A stretch of DNA of 64,000 nt from Bacteroidota bacterium (lineage in GTDB: Bacteria > Bacteroidota > Bacteroidia > Flavobacteriales > Weeksellaceae): the NCBI GenBank assembly GCA_023387375.1, contig JAEWIE010000014.1, forward strand, positions 1 through 64,000, written 5' to 3'. Below are positions 30,910 to 39,219 of this stretch, piece after piece; the first letter of the stretch is position 1; every line of letters begins with the position of its first letter. A program made the translations under genes and the position numbers. The notes beneath the pieces were generated by a model, which saw only the letters and a list, made by a program, of their open reading frames with translations, had not been told where the DNA came from and ran no database searches.

Positions 30910-33714
30910 ATGAAGTATTACGTAATTTTAATTACCACTTGTATAAGTGCTTTCTCTTTGGCACAAACTGGGGTCATCTCAGGAAAAATCATCGATGCAA
31001 GCAATCAGTTCTCTCTACCGGGTGCGACCATTAAAATTGAAAATTCAAACCGCCACACGATTTCAAATCAGAATGGTAGCTATGAATTTCTAAGTCTACC
31101 GGAAGGAACCTACACAGTCTATGTCGACTATATTGGATATACCTCAAAACCTCAGCAGGTAATCGTAACAGAAAATAAGGCCTCATCTGCTAATTTCCAG
31201 TTAGAAGCCAAATTGCATGAGTTAGAAGAAGTGGTCGTTGTAGGTGATTTTCTTCGTGGACAGGCAAATGCCCTTAACCAGCAGAAGACAAATCCGAACA
31301 TCACAAACAACATTTCAGCGGATCAAATCGGACGCTTCCCAGATGCAAATGTGGGAGACGCCCTAAAACGTGTCCCAGGTATCACGATGCAAAATGACCA
31401 AGGAGAAGCCAGAAACATCATTATTAGAGGACTATCCCCTCACCTTAATTCCGTCACCTTAAATGGAGACCGAATTCCATCAGCCGAAGGAGACAATCGA
31501 AATGTTCAGATGGACCTTATTCCTTCGGATATGATTTCAACCATTCAGGTCAATAAAACACTTACATCCGATATGGATGCGGATGCCATTGGCGGATCCG
31601 TTAATTTGATTTTGAGAGCCGCCCCCAATATCGAGCGTATTTCTGCGACGCTAGCGGGAGGTTACTCAGCGATTCGCGAAAAAGGTAATTACACTGCAGG
31701 ATTTGTTTACGGAAACCGGTTTTTCAACAATAAATTAGGAGCCATCTTTAGCGCGTCCTATAATAATAACAATTTCGGCTCTGACAATATTGAAGGAGAA
31801 TGGAAATTAGGAGACGGCGATCAAGCGTATATTTCTGATTTCGAAATTAGAAAATACGATGTACAACGTATTAGAAACAGCTATGCCGTTGCGCTGGATT
31901 ACGAGTTCAATAAAAACAACAAACTTTTCTTTAATGCCATGTACAATCATAGATCGGATAGAGAAAACCGCTTTGCATTAGGTTATGAGCTCGATCCAAT
32001 TTATGATGCAAGTGAGGCCATTATTGGGTATGAAGGCACAATGTTTAGACAGAACAAAGGAGGCATTGGTGACGATAAAAATAAAAACACTCGCCTAGAA
32101 ATTCAGAAAATGCAAAATTATTCATTGTCTGGAGAGCATTTACTAAGCCCTAGCCTAGATATGGATTGGTCTGTGAACTACGCTTTCGCTAGTGAAAAGA
32201 AACCTAATGAGCGTTATATTGAATTTGAAAACGAGGATCTTACTCTTATGTCGGATTTGAGCAATCCAAGAAAGCCTCTCATTACCTCTGTCGGAGAAAA
32301 CCTTGCGGACTATGAGCTTGCAAGCCTCTCACAAAGTAGTGGTCTTACAGAAGAATCTGAACTAGGAGCAAGACTTAACTTCCGTTTTCCTTTCTCTGTC
32401 GTACAATCTCAGAAAGGACGACTAAGAACAGGACTTCGCCTAAGAATCAAAGACAAGGATAGAAACAACGATTATTTTGAATACGAACCTATTAATGGGT
32501 TTAGCCTAGCAGACATCCCAACACAGTTTATTTCTGGTAAAGGATTCAACCCAGGCTCACAGTATATTCCTGGACACTTTGCAAGCGCCAAATTCTTAGG
32601 AGGTTTAAACCTAAAGGATTCCGCATTATTTGATTCTGAATCTGATCCTTCTGAATTCTTATCTGAAAACTTTAAAGCAAAAGAAAATATTTATGCAGGT
32701 TATATCCGTTGGGATCAAAATTTCTCGGATAATTTTTCTGCTATTATCGGTGCGAGAATCGAACACACAGCTATCGATTACACGGGGAACTATGTGCTAG
32801 ACGAAGAGGAGTTGGTGGATGAAATCAACAAGAAAAACAGCTACACCAATTTCCTACCAAGCCTCACCCTACGTTACGATGTTCAAAATGATTTTATTTT
32901 GCGAGCTGCGCTAACCACGGCTTTGGCAAGACCGAATTACTATGGACTCGTTCCTTATGTCAATGCCATTCCAGAGGACCAAGAAATTCAAGTCGGAAAT
33001 CCTGATCTGAAAGCGACTTATGCTTACAATTTCGATTTTATGGCTGAAAAATACTTTTCTTCCATCGGGATTCTTTCTGGAGGCGTGTTTTACAAGAATT
33101 TGAAAAACTTCATCTATACGTATAGTAGCAACGGCTATTCTTCATCTGATTTCGCGACTGATTTCGCGGGTCAATCTAACCCTATTCCAACAGGCGAAAA
33201 CTGGGATTATATTCAGCAAAGAAATGGCGACAATGTGAATCTCTACGGATTTGAGGTCGCATTACAAAGGCAATTGGATTTCTTACCTGGTAAATTCCTT
33301 CAAAATTTCGGTATCTATCTAAACTATACCTACACAAAATCAAAAGCGGAGGGGATCACTAATGAAGACGGCGAAGAAAGAGCTGGGCTTGGACTACCAG
33401 GGACCGCGCCCCACCTGTTCAATACGTCGCTCTCTTGGGAAAACAAAAAATTCTCTGCTAGAGTATCGCTCAATCACGCCTCAGACTATCTTGATGAACT
33501 GGGAGGAGAATCTGCTGAAGACCGTTATTATGATAAACAAACTTTCTTAGATGCGAATGCGTCCTATAAAATAAACCGTAATTTCAGAATTTTCTTAGAA
33601 GCCAACAACTTAACCAATCAACCCCTTCGCTACTACCAAGGTATTTCCTCTCGCACTATGCAAGCAGAATACTACCAGGTGCGATTTAATTTAGGCGTAA
33701 AATTAGATTTCTAA
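30910..33714 (+). CDS. TonB-dependent receptor with carboxypeptidase-regulatory-like domain
   Basis: A 934-residue outer-membrane receptor. A signal peptide ends at SLAQ, then a carboxypeptidase D regulatory-like domain (about 20-105, GVISGKIIDASNQFSLPGATI), a plug with RFPDANVGDALKRVPGI and NIIIRGLSPHLNSVTLNGDR, and a 22-strand-type barrel ending in FNLGVKLDF. The plug pattern is that of the TonB-Xanthomonas-Caulobacter-type receptors. Two phosphatase genes follow at 72 and 64 bases on the same strand, so it probably imports phosphate esters or their products. No SusD partner and no sigma/anti-sigma pair is present. Confidence 0.9.
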   Translation: MKYYVILITTCISAFSLAQTGVISGKIIDASNQFSLPGATIKIENSNRHTISNQNGSYEFLSLPEGTYTVYVDYIGYTSKPQQVIVTENKASSANFQLEAKLHELEEVVVVGDFLRGQANALNQQKTNPNITNNISADQIGRFPDANVGDALKRVPGITMQNDQGEARNIIIRGLSPHLNSVTLNGDRIPSAEGDNRNVQMDLIPSDMISTIQVNKTLTSDMDADAIGGSVNLILRAAPNIERISATLAGGYSAIREKGNYTAGFVYGNRFFNNKLGAIFSASYNNNNFGSDNIEGEWKLGDGDQAYISDFEIRKYDVQRIRNSYAVALDYEFNKNNKLFFNAMYNHRSDRENRFALGYELDPIYDASEAIIGYEGTMFRQNKGGIGDDKNKNTRLEIQKMQNYSLSGEHLLSPSLDMDWSVNYAFASEKKPNERYIEFENEDLTLMSDLSNPRKPLITSVGENLADYELASLSQSSGLTEESELGARLNFRFPFSVVQSQKGRLRTGLRLRIKDKDRNNDYFEYEPINGFSLADIPTQFISGKGFNPGSQYIPGHFASAKFLGGLNLKDSALFDSESDPSEFLSENFKAKENIYAGYIRWDQNFSDNFSAIIGARIEHTAIDYTGNYVLDEEELVDEINKKNSYTNFLPSLTLRYDVQNDFILRAALTTALARPNYYGLVPYVNAIPEDQEIQVGNPDLKATYAYNFDFMAEKYFSSIGILSGGVFYKNLKNFIYTYSSNGYSSSDFATDFAGQSNPIPTGENWDYIQQRNGDNVNLYGFEVALQRQLDFLPGKFLQNFGIYLNYTYTKSKAEGITNEDGEERAGLGLPGTAPHLFNTSLSWENKKFSARVSLNHASDYLDELGGESAEDRYYDKQTFLDANASYKINRNFRIFLEANNLTNQPLRYYQGISSRTMQAEYYQVRFNLGVKLDF

Positions 33715-33786
33715 ATCCAATAATTTAGGAAGCTAAACCTCACTAAATCAACGCTGTGAGCTTTAGTTTCATTTATACAAACTACT

Positions 33787-34794
33787 ATGATCCATTTAAG
33801 AATACCAAGTACTTTCTTCTTTTTAATTTTCACCCTTTTTACGTCTATAAAGGCGCAGACACCTTTTGAATCTGAAAAACAAACAGGCTACAAAGGAAAT
33901 AACATCCCTAGCCTCACCTATAATGAGGATAGCTTCAGCTTTCTAGTTCTAGGCGACTTTGGTCGTGTGGGAGATTATTATCAAAAAGACGTTGCTAGAG
34001 AATTAGGACATGCGGCCGTGGCTCTAGATGCAGAATTCATCGTTTCCGTTGGGGATAACTTCTACCCTAATGGAGTGCAAAGCACACAAGATTACCACTG
34101 GATTTCTTCCTTTGAATCTATCTACACCGACCCTAGCCTCTATATGGATTGGTATGTGGCTTTAGGAAACCACGACTACCGTGGAAATGTTCAGGCGCAA
34201 CTTGATTACTCGAACGTTAGCAGAAGATGGAATATGCCTAGTCGATATTACAGCAAAACCTTCGAACTTGAAGACGGAGATAAACTTTTGCTGGTGGTTA
34301 TGGATACTAATCCTTATATTGACGATTACCACCAGTCCCCAGAAAAGTACGATGGAATCCTAAAGCAAGATACACTCAAACAAACCAAATGGTTAGAACA
34401 AACTTTAGGAACCACCGATAAATCTATTAAATGGAAAATAGTGGTTGGACACCATCCCTTATACAGCGGCGGAAAACGCAAGACTGACGAAAACACCCTT
34501 CTTTTTGAAAAGAAGTTTGCCAAACTCTTCGACCGCTATAAAGTAGACGCTTATATCACGGGACATGAACACGATTTACAAATCATAAAACCGAAGGGCA
34601 GGTACACTACACAATTCTTATCCGGCGCCGCTAGTGAGGTTCGCCCCACAGGAACGCGAGAAGGGAGTATTTTCGCAGCAGCGGAAAGCGGCTTTATGAC
34701 TTTCTCCATTAAAGAAAACAAACTTTTAGTTCAAACGCTGAAAGCAAGTAAAGACGGAGCAAGCGTTTTATATAAACATGAAATAAATAAATAA
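33787..34794 (+). CDS. Secreted purple-acid-phosphatase-like metallophosphoesterase
   Basis: A 335-residue phosphoesterase with signal peptide (ends near SIKAQ). The metal motifs are in the order of purple/tartrate-resistant acid phosphatases: VLGDFGR, VGDNFYPNG, ALGNHDYRG, VVGHHPLYSGG and ITGHEHDLQII. Such enzymes release phosphate from organic monoesters in the periplasm. It lies between the TonB receptor and the phytase gene and is probably co-expressed. Confidence 0.87.
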   Translation: MIHLRIPSTFFFLIFTLFTSIKAQTPFESEKQTGYKGNNIPSLTYNEDSFSFLVLGDFGRVGDYYQKDVARELGHAAVALDAEFIVSVGDNFYPNGVQSTQDYHWISSFESIYTDPSLYMDWYVALGNHDYRGNVQAQLDYSNVSRRWNMPSRYYSKTFELEDGDKLLLVVMDTNPYIDDYHQSPEKYDGILKQDTLKQTKWLEQTLGTTDKSIKWKIVVGHHPLYSGGKRKTDENTLLFEKKFAKLFDRYKVDAYITGHEHDLQIIKPKGRYTTQFLSGAASEVRPTGTREGSIFAAAESGFMTFSIKENKLLVQTLKASKDGASVLYKHEINK

Positions 34795-34858
34795 ATAGAG
34801 ATTTTTTTAAGGGCTACAAGTCCAATTAAAAATCTTACTAATCAATAAAATTAGACAA

Positions 34859-35932
34859 ATGAAAACGACATTTTTGCCACTTTTAGCATTTGGACTTTTT
34901 GCAATTTCCTGCGCTAGCAAGTATGCACCGATTGCAGAAGATGCCCTTCGCGCGAGCGCAATCACACAGCCCACACCTAATGACACCGACGATCCTGCGA
35001 TCTGGATTCATCCAACGGACGCCTCAAAAAGCCTTATCGTGGGAACGGATAAGGAAGACGGAGGAGGACTATACGTTTACGATCTTGATGGAAAAATAGT
35101 AAATAAATTCATCGGTATGCAGCGCCCAAACAATGTGGACATTGCCTACGGACTATTTATCAAGGGTGTGAAGACGGATATTGCAGTCACTACAGAACGC
35201 AACGAGAAACGTCTTCGTGTCTTTTCACTTCCAGACTTAAAACCCATCGATAATGGGGGCATTCCTATTTTTGAAGGAGAAATGGGTGAAGAGCAGCGTG
35301 ATGGAATGGGCATTGCGCTCTACACCAAAAACCAAGGTCTTCCAACTAGTGAAATCCATGCAGTTGTAGGTCGAAAAACAGGTCCATCTGGTACCTACCT
35401 ATGGCAATATAAGCTCTCGGCTGATGCAAGTGGTGTTGTCACCGGAGAAGTCATCCGAAAGTTTGGAAACTACAGTGGAATAAAAGAAATTGAAGCCATA
35501 GCAGTCGATAACGAGTTAGGTTATATCTATTACTCGGATGAGGGTGCTGGCGTTCGAAAGTATTATGCGGATCCTGAGAAAGGAAATAAAGAGCTTGCAT
35601 TCTTTGCACAAAACGATGCAAAAAGAGACCACGAAGGAATTGCAATTTACAAGACTGATAAAACAAAAGGGTATATCTTGGTTTCCAATCAGCAGAATAA
35701 CACCTTTTTAATTTACAAAAGAGAAGGTTCGTCTTCGAATCCTAATGAACACGTACTTTTCGCAGACATTCCTGTTTCTACAATTGAATCCGATGGAGCG
35801 GATGCAACTAGTGTAAATCTAGGATCTGCCTATCCAGAAGGTATTTTTGTTGCGATGAGCAACGGCAATGTCTTCCATATTTACGATTGGAGAATTTTGC
35901 AAAAAGAAATAGACAAAGCTGAACAGAAATAA
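34859..35932 (+). CDS. Beta-propeller phytase (3-phytase), lipoprotein
   Basis: A 357-residue phytase. The lipobox AISC makes Cys18 the acylated residue; the residues after it (ASKYAP) lack the surface-export signal, so it probably faces the periplasm. Family motifs are DTDDPAIWIHPTD, IVGTDKEDGGGLYVYDLDG, MQRPNNVDI, TTERNEKRLRVF, HEGIAIYK and SAYPEGIFVAMSNGN, which line the calcium sites of the propeller. It hydrolyses phytate stepwise to lower inositol phosphates. Last gene of the receptor-phosphatase-phytase group, followed by a strong terminator. Confidence 0.92.
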   Translation: MKTTFLPLLAFGLFAISCASKYAPIAEDALRASAITQPTPNDTDDPAIWIHPTDASKSLIVGTDKEDGGGLYVYDLDGKIVNKFIGMQRPNNVDIAYGLFIKGVKTDIAVTTERNEKRLRVFSLPDLKPIDNGGIPIFEGEMGEEQRDGMGIALYTKNQGLPTSEIHAVVGRKTGPSGTYLWQYKLSADASGVVTGEVIRKFGNYSGIKEIEAIAVDNELGYIYYSDEGAGVRKYYADPEKGNKELAFFAQNDAKRDHEGIAIYKTDKTKGYILVSNQQNNTFLIYKREGSSSNPNEHVLFADIPVSTIESDGADATSVNLGSAYPEGIFVAMSNGNVFHIYDWRILQKEIDKAEQK

Positions 35933-35937
35933 GCCAC

Positions 35938-35971
35938 AAAAAAAAGATCCGCAAGTACCGGATCTTTTTAT
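35938..35971. terminator. Bidirectional terminator between phytase and hemH
   Basis: Perfect 9-bp stem aaagatccg/cggatcttt (35943-35951 and 35959-35967) with A-run before and T-run after. Confidence 0.85.
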
Positions 35972-36034
35972 TTTAATCTCTTGGTATAAACCTCGAGTAA
36001 TTATTTCATGCTTACTAAATTAGGCACTATTCAG

Positions 36035-37048
36035 TTAATTAAAATTCATTTGCTCTTCGCAAAGGGTTTTAACCACTTGGATCCAAGGATCTTGATCGTT
36101 CATACATGGAATATATGTAAACTCCTCTCCTCCCGCATGGGTAAACTGCTCTTTTCCTTCCATTGCGATCTCCTCTAAGGTTTCAAGGCAATCGGATACA
36201 AACGCAGGACAACAAACAGCGATCTTCTTCACTCCTTTTTCAGGGAAACCTTCTAAAGTTTTATCGGTATAAGGCTCAATCCATTTGTCGCTTCCTAAAC
36301 GAGATTGAAAGGAAATGGCCACCTGATCTTCTCTCAATCCTAAACGCTGACGAACAAGTTCTGTGGTTCGGAAACATTGATGTCGATAGCAGTATTTATG
36401 AGCAGGAAGGGAATCCTCCTGGCAGCAATTGTCTATACGGCAAGTCTTCGTGGGATCTGTTTTACGCAAATGTCTTTCCGGCACTCCATGGTAAGAGAAA
36501 TGCAATTTATCAAAACTCTGAGGCAAATCCTTTTCAATGCTTTTTGCTAGTGCATCAATGTATATATCTCTATCATAAAATGGAGGTACATAATTGATCT
36601 TTACATTAGGAAACTTTAGTGCTTGGACTTCTTTCGCCTTTTCAACAACCGTTTCGGTCGTACTCATTGCGTATTGGGGATACAGTGGGAAAAGAACAAT
36701 TTCATCAACTCCCTTCTCCACTAGCTCTCTAATCCCTGTTTCGATACTAGGCTCCGCATAACGCATTCCTACAGCCACAGGTACATCCACTAAGGGCTGC
36801 AACTTTTCTTTTACTTGCTCTGTGATTACAATAAGAGGTGAGCCTTTGTCGGTCCAAACCGAACGATAAGCCTCAGCGGATTTCTTGGGGCGCGTTTTTA
36901 AGATGATGCCCCTTACAAGCAGATTTCTAAAAAACCAACGGTAATCAATGACACGTTCGTCCATCAAAAACTCGTCTAAATAGGTTTTGACGTCTTCTAC
37001 CTCGGTCGACTTCGGCGATCCAAGATTGACTAATAAAATTCCCTTCAT
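36035..37048 (-). CDS. hemH: Ferrochelatase with cysteine-rich insert
   Basis: A 337-residue enzyme that inserts iron into protoporphyrin IX (or coproporphyrin III). It starts GILLVNLGSPKS, has the catalytic histidine in FSYHGVPERH and the acidic SDCLETLEEI near the C-terminus. Between them a segment at about residues 210-231 carries five cysteines (TC, NCC, YC, QC), more than usual. Some bacterial ferrochelatases hold a [2Fe-2S] cluster with such internal cysteines; here this is inference. It follows the nfu gene by 51 bases on the same strand. Confidence 0.92.
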   Translation of the reverse strand: MKGILLVNLGSPKSTEVEDVKTYLDEFLMDERVIDYRWFFRNLLVRGIILKTRPKKSAEAYRSVWTDKGSPLIVITEQVKEKLQPLVDVPVAVGMRYAEPSIETGIRELVEKGVDEIVLFPLYPQYAMSTTETVVEKAKEVQALKFPNVKINYVPPFYDRDIYIDALAKSIEKDLPQSFDKLHFSYHGVPERHLRKTDPTKTCRIDNCCQEDSLPAHKYCYRHQCFRTTELVRQRLGLREDQVAISFQSRLGSDKWIEPYTDKTLEGFPEKGVKKIAVCCPAFVSDCLETLEEIAMEGKEQFTHAGGEEFTYIPCMNDQDPWIQVVKTLCEEQMNFN

Positions 37049-37099
37049 AATTATTTTTTGTCCGAAAAGCTTCTGCCTTCTATGGACCTTAATTCTCTA

Positions 37100-37981
37100 C
37101 TATCCGTTTACGGCTTCTACAGTTTCTACTAATTCAGGTACAAACTGCTTCAAAATGTTTTCAATACCTCCCTTAAGGGTTGCAGTGGAACTAGGGCATC
37201 CTGAACACGCACCTTGCAAAAGCATTTTTGCAGTCTTGCTGTCTGGATCGTATTCAATGAGGGTGATTTTTCCACCGTCATTTTCGACGGCAGGAGAAAC
37301 GTACTCATCTAAAATATTAGAAATTTCTTGTTCTGCATCCGTATACTCTCGTTGGATACGCTCCATTGCAGGGGCTTCGTGGCTTTGAGGTTTGATAAGC
37401 GAAACTGTATTTCCACTTTGTAAAAACTCAGCGATAAATCCTCTTACTGCCACCATTACTTGGTGCCATTCAACAGAATCATCCTTAGTAACCGCTACGA
37501 AGTTATCTGAAATAAACACTTCGGTCACGAATTCAAACTCGTCGTATAGTGCACTTGCTAAGGGTACCTGCGCAGCAGCCTCTTTGGATTTTACTTCAAT
37601 AAATCCTTCTACAATAAAACGCTGAGAGACGAACTTCATTACTGCAGGGTTAGGAGTCATCTCCGCATACACAGGAAAGAGCTCTCTTTTCTTGGTCGCT
37701 GCATAAAGTCTAGGATTCTCTAGGAGTTGATCTTCAATAATCTCTTTTAACTGATCTTGAACCATCTCCCATTCTACGCCGTCTTGCTTGGCCACAGCGA
37801 TAAAATTAGCAGTGATGAAAATTTTCTCAACAAAGGGAAACTTAAGGAGTTCTCCTGCTAAAGGAATTTCTGAATTGTCCGAATCCCGATCCAGCTCTAA
37901 CGAGCCTTGTATCAAGGTATAATCGGTTGCGAACTTTATTACTTTTGGATTCGCAGTGGTCTCTATAGTTAGTTGTCTCAT
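37100..37981 (-). CDS. nfu: NifU-family iron-sulfur scaffold with two N-terminal Nfu domains
   Basis: A 293-residue protein. Two Nfu_N-type domains stand in tandem (about 1-88 and 100-190; compare TANPKVIKFATDY with TPNPAVMKFVSQR, and FPFVEKIFITANFIAV with FEFVTEVFISDNFVAV). A C-terminal NifU domain follows with the cluster motif GACSGCPSS. Such proteins carry Fe-S clusters to target enzymes. The frame opens 18 codons earlier; the ATG at 37981 starts at the domain and has a TATTTTTG box 19 bases upstream. hemH follows, perhaps in one operon. Confidence 0.88.
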   Translation of the reverse strand: MRQLTIETTANPKVIKFATDYTLIQGSLELDRDSDNSEIPLAGELLKFPFVEKIFITANFIAVAKQDGVEWEMVQDQLKEIIEDQLLENPRLYAATKKRELFPVYAEMTPNPAVMKFVSQRFIVEGFIEVKSKEAAAQVPLASALYDEFEFVTEVFISDNFVAVTKDDSVEWHQVMVAVRGFIAEFLQSGNTVSLIKPQSHEAPAMERIQREYTDAEQEISNILDEYVSPAVENDGGKITLIEYDPDSKTAKMLLQGACSGCPSSTATLKGGIENILKQFVPELVETVEAVNG

Positions 37982-38000
37982 TTTTCGTAAATTTGAATAG

Positions 38001-38008
38001 CAAAAATA
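38001..38008 (-). promoter_or_regulatory. -7 box TATTTTTG of nfu
   Basis: A perfect TAnnTTTG box on the minus strand, 19 bases before the ATG at 37981. Confidence 0.6.
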
Positions 38009-38082
38009 CGCAATTAAGCCCACATAATAGGTCAAGTGCGTTAGACTTTGTCAATTAACATTTATCATAAAACAATTAATTC

Positions 38083-38604
38083 ATGGCACTTGTAAAAGAA
38101 CTTTTAGGAAAAACCCCTCAAATTGGCGAGGGAACATTTTTAGCAGAAACCGCAACAATCATCGGGGACGTTCAAATGGGGAAAGATTGTAGTATCTGGT
38201 ACAATGCTGTGATTCGAGGGGATGTCAATTTTATTAAAATAGGAGATCAGGTCAACGTTCAAGATAATGTAATGCTCCACTGTACCTATGAAAAATATCC
38301 ACTTGTTATAGGAAATAATGTTTCTATTGGGCACAATGCCATTGTACACGGCTGCATCCTTGAAGACAATGTCTTAATTGGAATGGGAGCCATCGTCATG
38401 GACAACTGCAAGATTGAAAGCAATTCGATCGTAGGCGCCGGCTCTGTGGTCACGCAAGGAACCATCATTAAATCAGGAGAAGTTTGGGCTGGAACTCCAG
38501 CTAGAAAACTAAAAGACATTTCTGTCGATCTTTTGGAGGGGGAAGTTAATCGAATTGCAGAAAATTACGTTATGTACTCAAATTGGTACACAGAAGAAAA
38601 ATAA
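38083..38604 (+). CDS. Gamma-class carbonic anhydrase family protein
   Basis: A 173-residue left-handed beta-helix protein with hexapeptide repeats (GDVQMGKDCSIWYNAVIRGD, IGDQVNVQDNVMLHC, IGNNVSIGHNAIVHGC). The three zinc histidines are in LHCTYE and GHNAIVHG. Proteins of this YrdA/PaaY-like group bind zinc; carbonic anhydrase activity is known for some and absent in others. Cytoplasmic. It is divergent from nfu. Confidence 0.85.
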   Translation: MALVKELLGKTPQIGEGTFLAETATIIGDVQMGKDCSIWYNAVIRGDVNFIKIGDQVNVQDNVMLHCTYEKYPLVIGNNVSIGHNAIVHGCILEDNVLIGMGAIVMDNCKIESNSIVGAGSVVTQGTIIKSGEVWAGTPARKLKDISVDLLEGEVNRIAENYVMYSNWYTEEK

Positions 38605-38615
38605 CAAGCAATAGT

Positions 38616-38647
38616 CAAAAAAGCCACGAAAACCGTGGCTTTTTTTA
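38616..38647. terminator. Bidirectional terminator after the gamma carbonic anhydrase gene
   Basis: Stem agccacg/cgtggct (38622-38628 and 38634-38640) flanked by A-run and T-run. Confidence 0.85.
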
Positions 38648-38654
38648 TTCCTAT

Positions 38655-39131
38655 CTATTGCGCAACTGTTTGTCCACCTTGCTGATAAAACAATGTCGCC
38701 ACTCCTCCTTCACAACGAATTCCTGCAGGCGCCTGCGTCACGGAACAATCTGAAATAATTCCATACTTCAAATTAAAACTCGAACTCGCCTGATTGTATT
38801 TTGAAATTTGAGGAAGGAGCTCTTCCTCTAGTTCTATTGGATATGCAATGAAACTAGCGGGTCCTCCACAAGCTTTGGATCCTAATGGCGATACTCTCCA
38901 CTCGGTAGGATCCGAACAATTAACGCTTGCGATTTTATCTTCAATGGTGTTTTTTAAATCTCGTAGAAATCCTCGGTCCCGCTCAATATCCAAATCTTCT
39001 TTGTCCGTATAGTCTCTTTCTGGCATTAGAGCCACATCTTTTGGCAATCGCTCCTCATTTTGTGCTGCGTTCTTGCTTTTGCATCCTGACAGAAACAGTA
39101 CAATAAGAAGTAAAAAGGATAATCGGTTCAT
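38655..39131 (-). CDS. Hypothetical lipoprotein
   Basis: A 158-residue lipoprotein that I do not recognise. The signal MNRLSFLLLIVLFLSGC has the acylated Cys at 17. The mature part begins with an acidic, charged stretch (RDYTDKEDLDIERDRGF) and then has four cysteines (VNC, KAC, SDC, RC), which may form two disulfides in the periplasm. The frame opens seven codons earlier; the ATG at 39131 puts the signal peptide at the N-terminus. Divergent from the helicase gene. Confidence 0.7.
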   Translation of the reverse strand: MNRLSFLLLIVLFLSGCKSKNAAQNEERLPKDVALMPERDYTDKEDLDIERDRGFLRDLKNTIEDKIASVNCSDPTEWRVSPLGSKACGGPASFIAYPIELEEELLPQISKYNQASSSFNLKYGIISDCSVTQAPAGIRCEGGVATLFYQQGGQTVAQ

Positions 39132-39207
39132 AGAAATAGGGGTTAAAAACATAAAACTACGAAAAAGGAAGCAAGTTTCAGGCCGAAGAAAATCCTTTTT
39201 TTTTCGT

Positions 39208-39215
39208 TAAATTTG
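39208..39215 (+). promoter_or_regulatory. -7 box TAAATTTG of the Pif1-like helicase gene
   Basis: A perfect TAnnTTTG box, then AGCC and the ATG at 39220; predicts a leaderless mRNA. Confidence 0.68.
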
Positions 39216-39219
39216 AGCC

